A stretch of DNA of 64,000 nt. It comes from Natronoarchaeum mannanilyticum. Its GTDB lineage: Archaea > Halobacteriota > Halobacteria > Halobacteriales > Natronoarchaeaceae. This document shows positions 62,743 to 64,000 of the stretch, piece after piece. Below the pieces are notes generated by a model. The model searched no databases and had not been told where the DNA came from. It saw only the letters and a list, made by a program, of their open reading frames with translations. The stretch spans positions 1,317,129 through 1,381,128 of the forward strand of contig NZ_BAAADV010000001.1 in NCBI RefSeq assembly GCF_039522665.1, written 5' to 3'. Position numbers and translations under genes: made by a program. Every line of letters begins with the position of its first letter. Position 1 is the stretch's first letter.

Positions 62743-63249
62743 ATGATATTTCTCGCGAATCGCGCGAATCTCGACAGGCGCACGCTGCTCAGCCGACTCC
62801 ACAAACGGTTGCAGACGCAAGTGCCTGCAGACGACGCCCCGATCCAGCGCGTCTGGTATCACACCTCTGCGGGCAACAAGGTCGGCGTCCGCGCGACGAT
62901 CGACGCGCCGGCGTTTCTCGGCCGATCGTACGCCGTCGACGACGCCGAACTGCAGGTGTCGTTCGACTTCCCGCCGGATCGGGAGCACGGTTACTACAGG
63001 ATCCAGTGGGTCGAAGCCAAACGCGAACTCATGGTCGGTTGGCATCAAGACCAGACTCATCCCGAGTTCGGCGAATGCCACTTCCAGATTGACTATCGCG
63101 GAGAGACCGTCCAGCGAACGACAGCGGAATTTCTCGACGTCCATCCGCTGAACGTGTTCGATCGTCGCACTACTCAGCTGGTGGACGTCCTCGATTCGCT
63201 TTCGTGGGATGATGACGTTCCGACCGTTCCGGAGCCGTCGAGGCGGTAG
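62743..63249 (+). CDS. small protein paired with HTH gene, TumE-like?
   Basis: 168 residues. No membrane segment. A beta-rich middle: ELQVSFDFPPDREHGYYRIQW, RELMVGWHQDQTHPEFGECH and FQIDYRGETVQRTT. The WHQDQTHPEFGECHF stretch recalls the histidine/proline segment of TumE-type (DUF6516) toxins, but the protein is longer and the likeness is weak. Directly follows the HTH gene. Toxin or partner of a regulator are both possible. Confidence 0.55.
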   Translation: MIFLANRANLDRRTLLSRLHKRLQTQVPADDAPIQRVWYHTSAGNKVGVRATIDAPAFLGRSYAVDDAELQVSFDFPPDREHGYYRIQWVEAKRELMVGWHQDQTHPEFGECHFQIDYRGETVQRTTAEFLDVHPLNVFDRRTTQLVDVLDSLSWDDDVPTVPEPSRR

Positions 63250-63270
63250 CCCGCAATCGGTTTGAATCGA

Positions 63271-64000
63271 TCACAGCCCCGAGAGCGTCACGTCGCCCGT
63301 CTCCGTCTCGATCGTCAACTCGTTCGAGCCCTCACCGAGCGTCCCCTCCAGTCTGTGCTCGCCGCTCTCCAGGTCCGAGAAGTCCAGCCCGCCGGATGTG
63401 ACGTCGCCGGTCTCGGTCCGGACGACAACGCGGGCGTCGAGCGACGCCGCGAGCGCCGCGTCGACGTCGCCGGTCTCGGTTTCGAGTCGTGCGTCGCCGT
63501 CGAGCGCCGCCACGTCGATCTCGGCGTCGCCCGTTTCGGTCTCGACGCCGGAGACGCTCGTTGAGCTCCGGATCGTCAGGTCGCCGGTCTCGGTGGTCGC
63601 GTCGACGGCGCCCTCGACGCTCCGCACGACGCCGTCGCCGGTGTCCGTTTCGAGGTTCAGCGCGCCGCTCGTTCCTTCGATCTCGACGTCCCCGGTGTCC
63701 GTCTTGACGTCGGCGACGCGCAGGTCGGACGGGACGGCGACGTCGAGGTCCATCGACGGCGGCGAGCCCAGCAGCACGCTGTCGATCTCGTTGTCGACCG
63801 AGAGCGCGAGCGTGCCGCCCGATCGCTGTTCGACCAGGCTGATCGAATCGAAGTGATCCTCGTTCGCGGCGCGCGTGACCGCGCGCACCCGGACGTCGGA
63901 CCGGTCTTCGGCGGCGACGCTCACGTCGCCGACGCCGTTCCGGAGCGTCAGTTCGTCGAGGTCGGCGACGTCGAACGTGTGCGTCTCCTCGGTCTGTTGG
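63271..64000 (-). CDS. DUF4097-type beta-repeat protein, N-terminus cut by window
   Basis: At least 243 residues, the frame running off the right edge (upstream codons read QQTEETHTFDVADLDELTLR). A right-handed beta-helix pattern of repeated units containing TETGD or TDTGD about every 18-22 residues (for example VKTDTGDVEIEG, TTETGDLTIRSS, VETETGDAEIDV, VRTETGDVTSGG, IETETGDVTLSG). This is the DUF4097/adhesin-like repeat fold found in secreted or membrane-linked proteins of archaea. Any signal peptide is outside the window. Converges with the 62743 gene across 21 bases. Confidence 0.8.
   Translation of the reverse strand, partial: QQTEETHTFDVADLDELTLRNGVGDVSVAAEDRSDVRVRAVTRAANEDHFDSISLVEQRSGGTLALSVDNEIDSVLLGSPPSMDLDVAVPSDLRVADVKTDTGDVEIEGTSGALNLETDTGDGVVRSVEGAVDATTETGDLTIRSSTSVSGVETETGDAEIDVAALDGDARLETETGDVDAALAASLDARVVVRTETGDVTSGGLDFSDLESGEHRLEGTLGEGSNELTIETETGDVTLSGL

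Noticed and set aside
1..64000. CRISPR array
   Set aside because: No regularly spaced repeats of 28-37 bases were found; the only tandem repeat is the 16-bp unit at 37.8 kb without spacers.

Overview
This window reads as chromosome of an extremely halophilic archaeon (class Halobacteria). The signs are a mostly very GC-rich sequence with C/G third positions, strongly acidic proteins, an archaeal N-glycosylation set (AglB, AglM, AglF relatives), a PGF-CTERM surface protein, a Tat-lipoprotein TRAP transporter, leaderless promoters with TATA boxes about 25 bases before the start codon, and several small haloarchaea-specific families. No rRNA, tRNA or CRISPR array was seen.

Positions 1-19 kb are a surface-glycan / N-glycosylation island. 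It holds two nucleotide-sugar dehydrogenases, a sugar epimerase, two GT4 and two GT2 glycosyltransferases, a membrane polymerase-like protein, a Wzx-type flippase, an FkbM methyltransferase, an asparagine-synthase-like amidotransferase, a divergent oligosaccharyltransferase (AglB) and a sugar nucleotidyltransferase (AglF). The core at about 4.7-12.7 kb is visibly AT-richer than the rest, as expected for an exchangeable, horizontally acquired glycan cassette. It is followed by a 2,929-residue secreted multidomain protein (PKD repeats, two PQQ-like propellers, an HExxH peptidase-like domain, PGF-CTERM anchor) that ends at 28.2 kb.

Positions 28-32 kb carry small housekeeping and hypothetical genes (rubrerythrin-like, DUF211 with a VIT1/CCC1 transporter, two membrane proteins). 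Positions 32.6-58.2 kb are a large sugar and sugar-acid catabolic island: a pentose-oxidation set (XacA/Gfo6 dehydrogenase, enolase-type dehydratase, FAH-type dehydratase, ketoglutarate semialdehyde dehydrogenase), an IclR regulator, mannonate dehydratase, two SDRs, a three-gene TRAP transporter, a three-gene altronate/galactarate-dehydratase-like set, a polyol-type dehydrogenase, lactate-oxidation genes (LUD family), and a second enolase/FAH/Gfo-Idh set that fits a deoxysugar-to-pyruvate-plus-lactate route. An IS200/IS605-type TnpB element sits between the divergent FAH dehydratase and semialdehyde dehydrogenase genes. A zinc alcohol dehydrogenase at 55.3-56.2 kb is a pseudogene. A repeated 17-bp partly palindromic site at four places looks like the operator of the island regulator.

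Positions 58.2-64 kb return to core functions (uvrB, an HtpX-type protease), then a two-gene HTH plus small-protein pair and a DUF4097-type beta-repeat protein cut by the window end. The most unusual points are the altronate-dehydratase paralogues whose conserved motifs are split between two proteins, the shared operator, and the AglB whose WWDYG signature is replaced.
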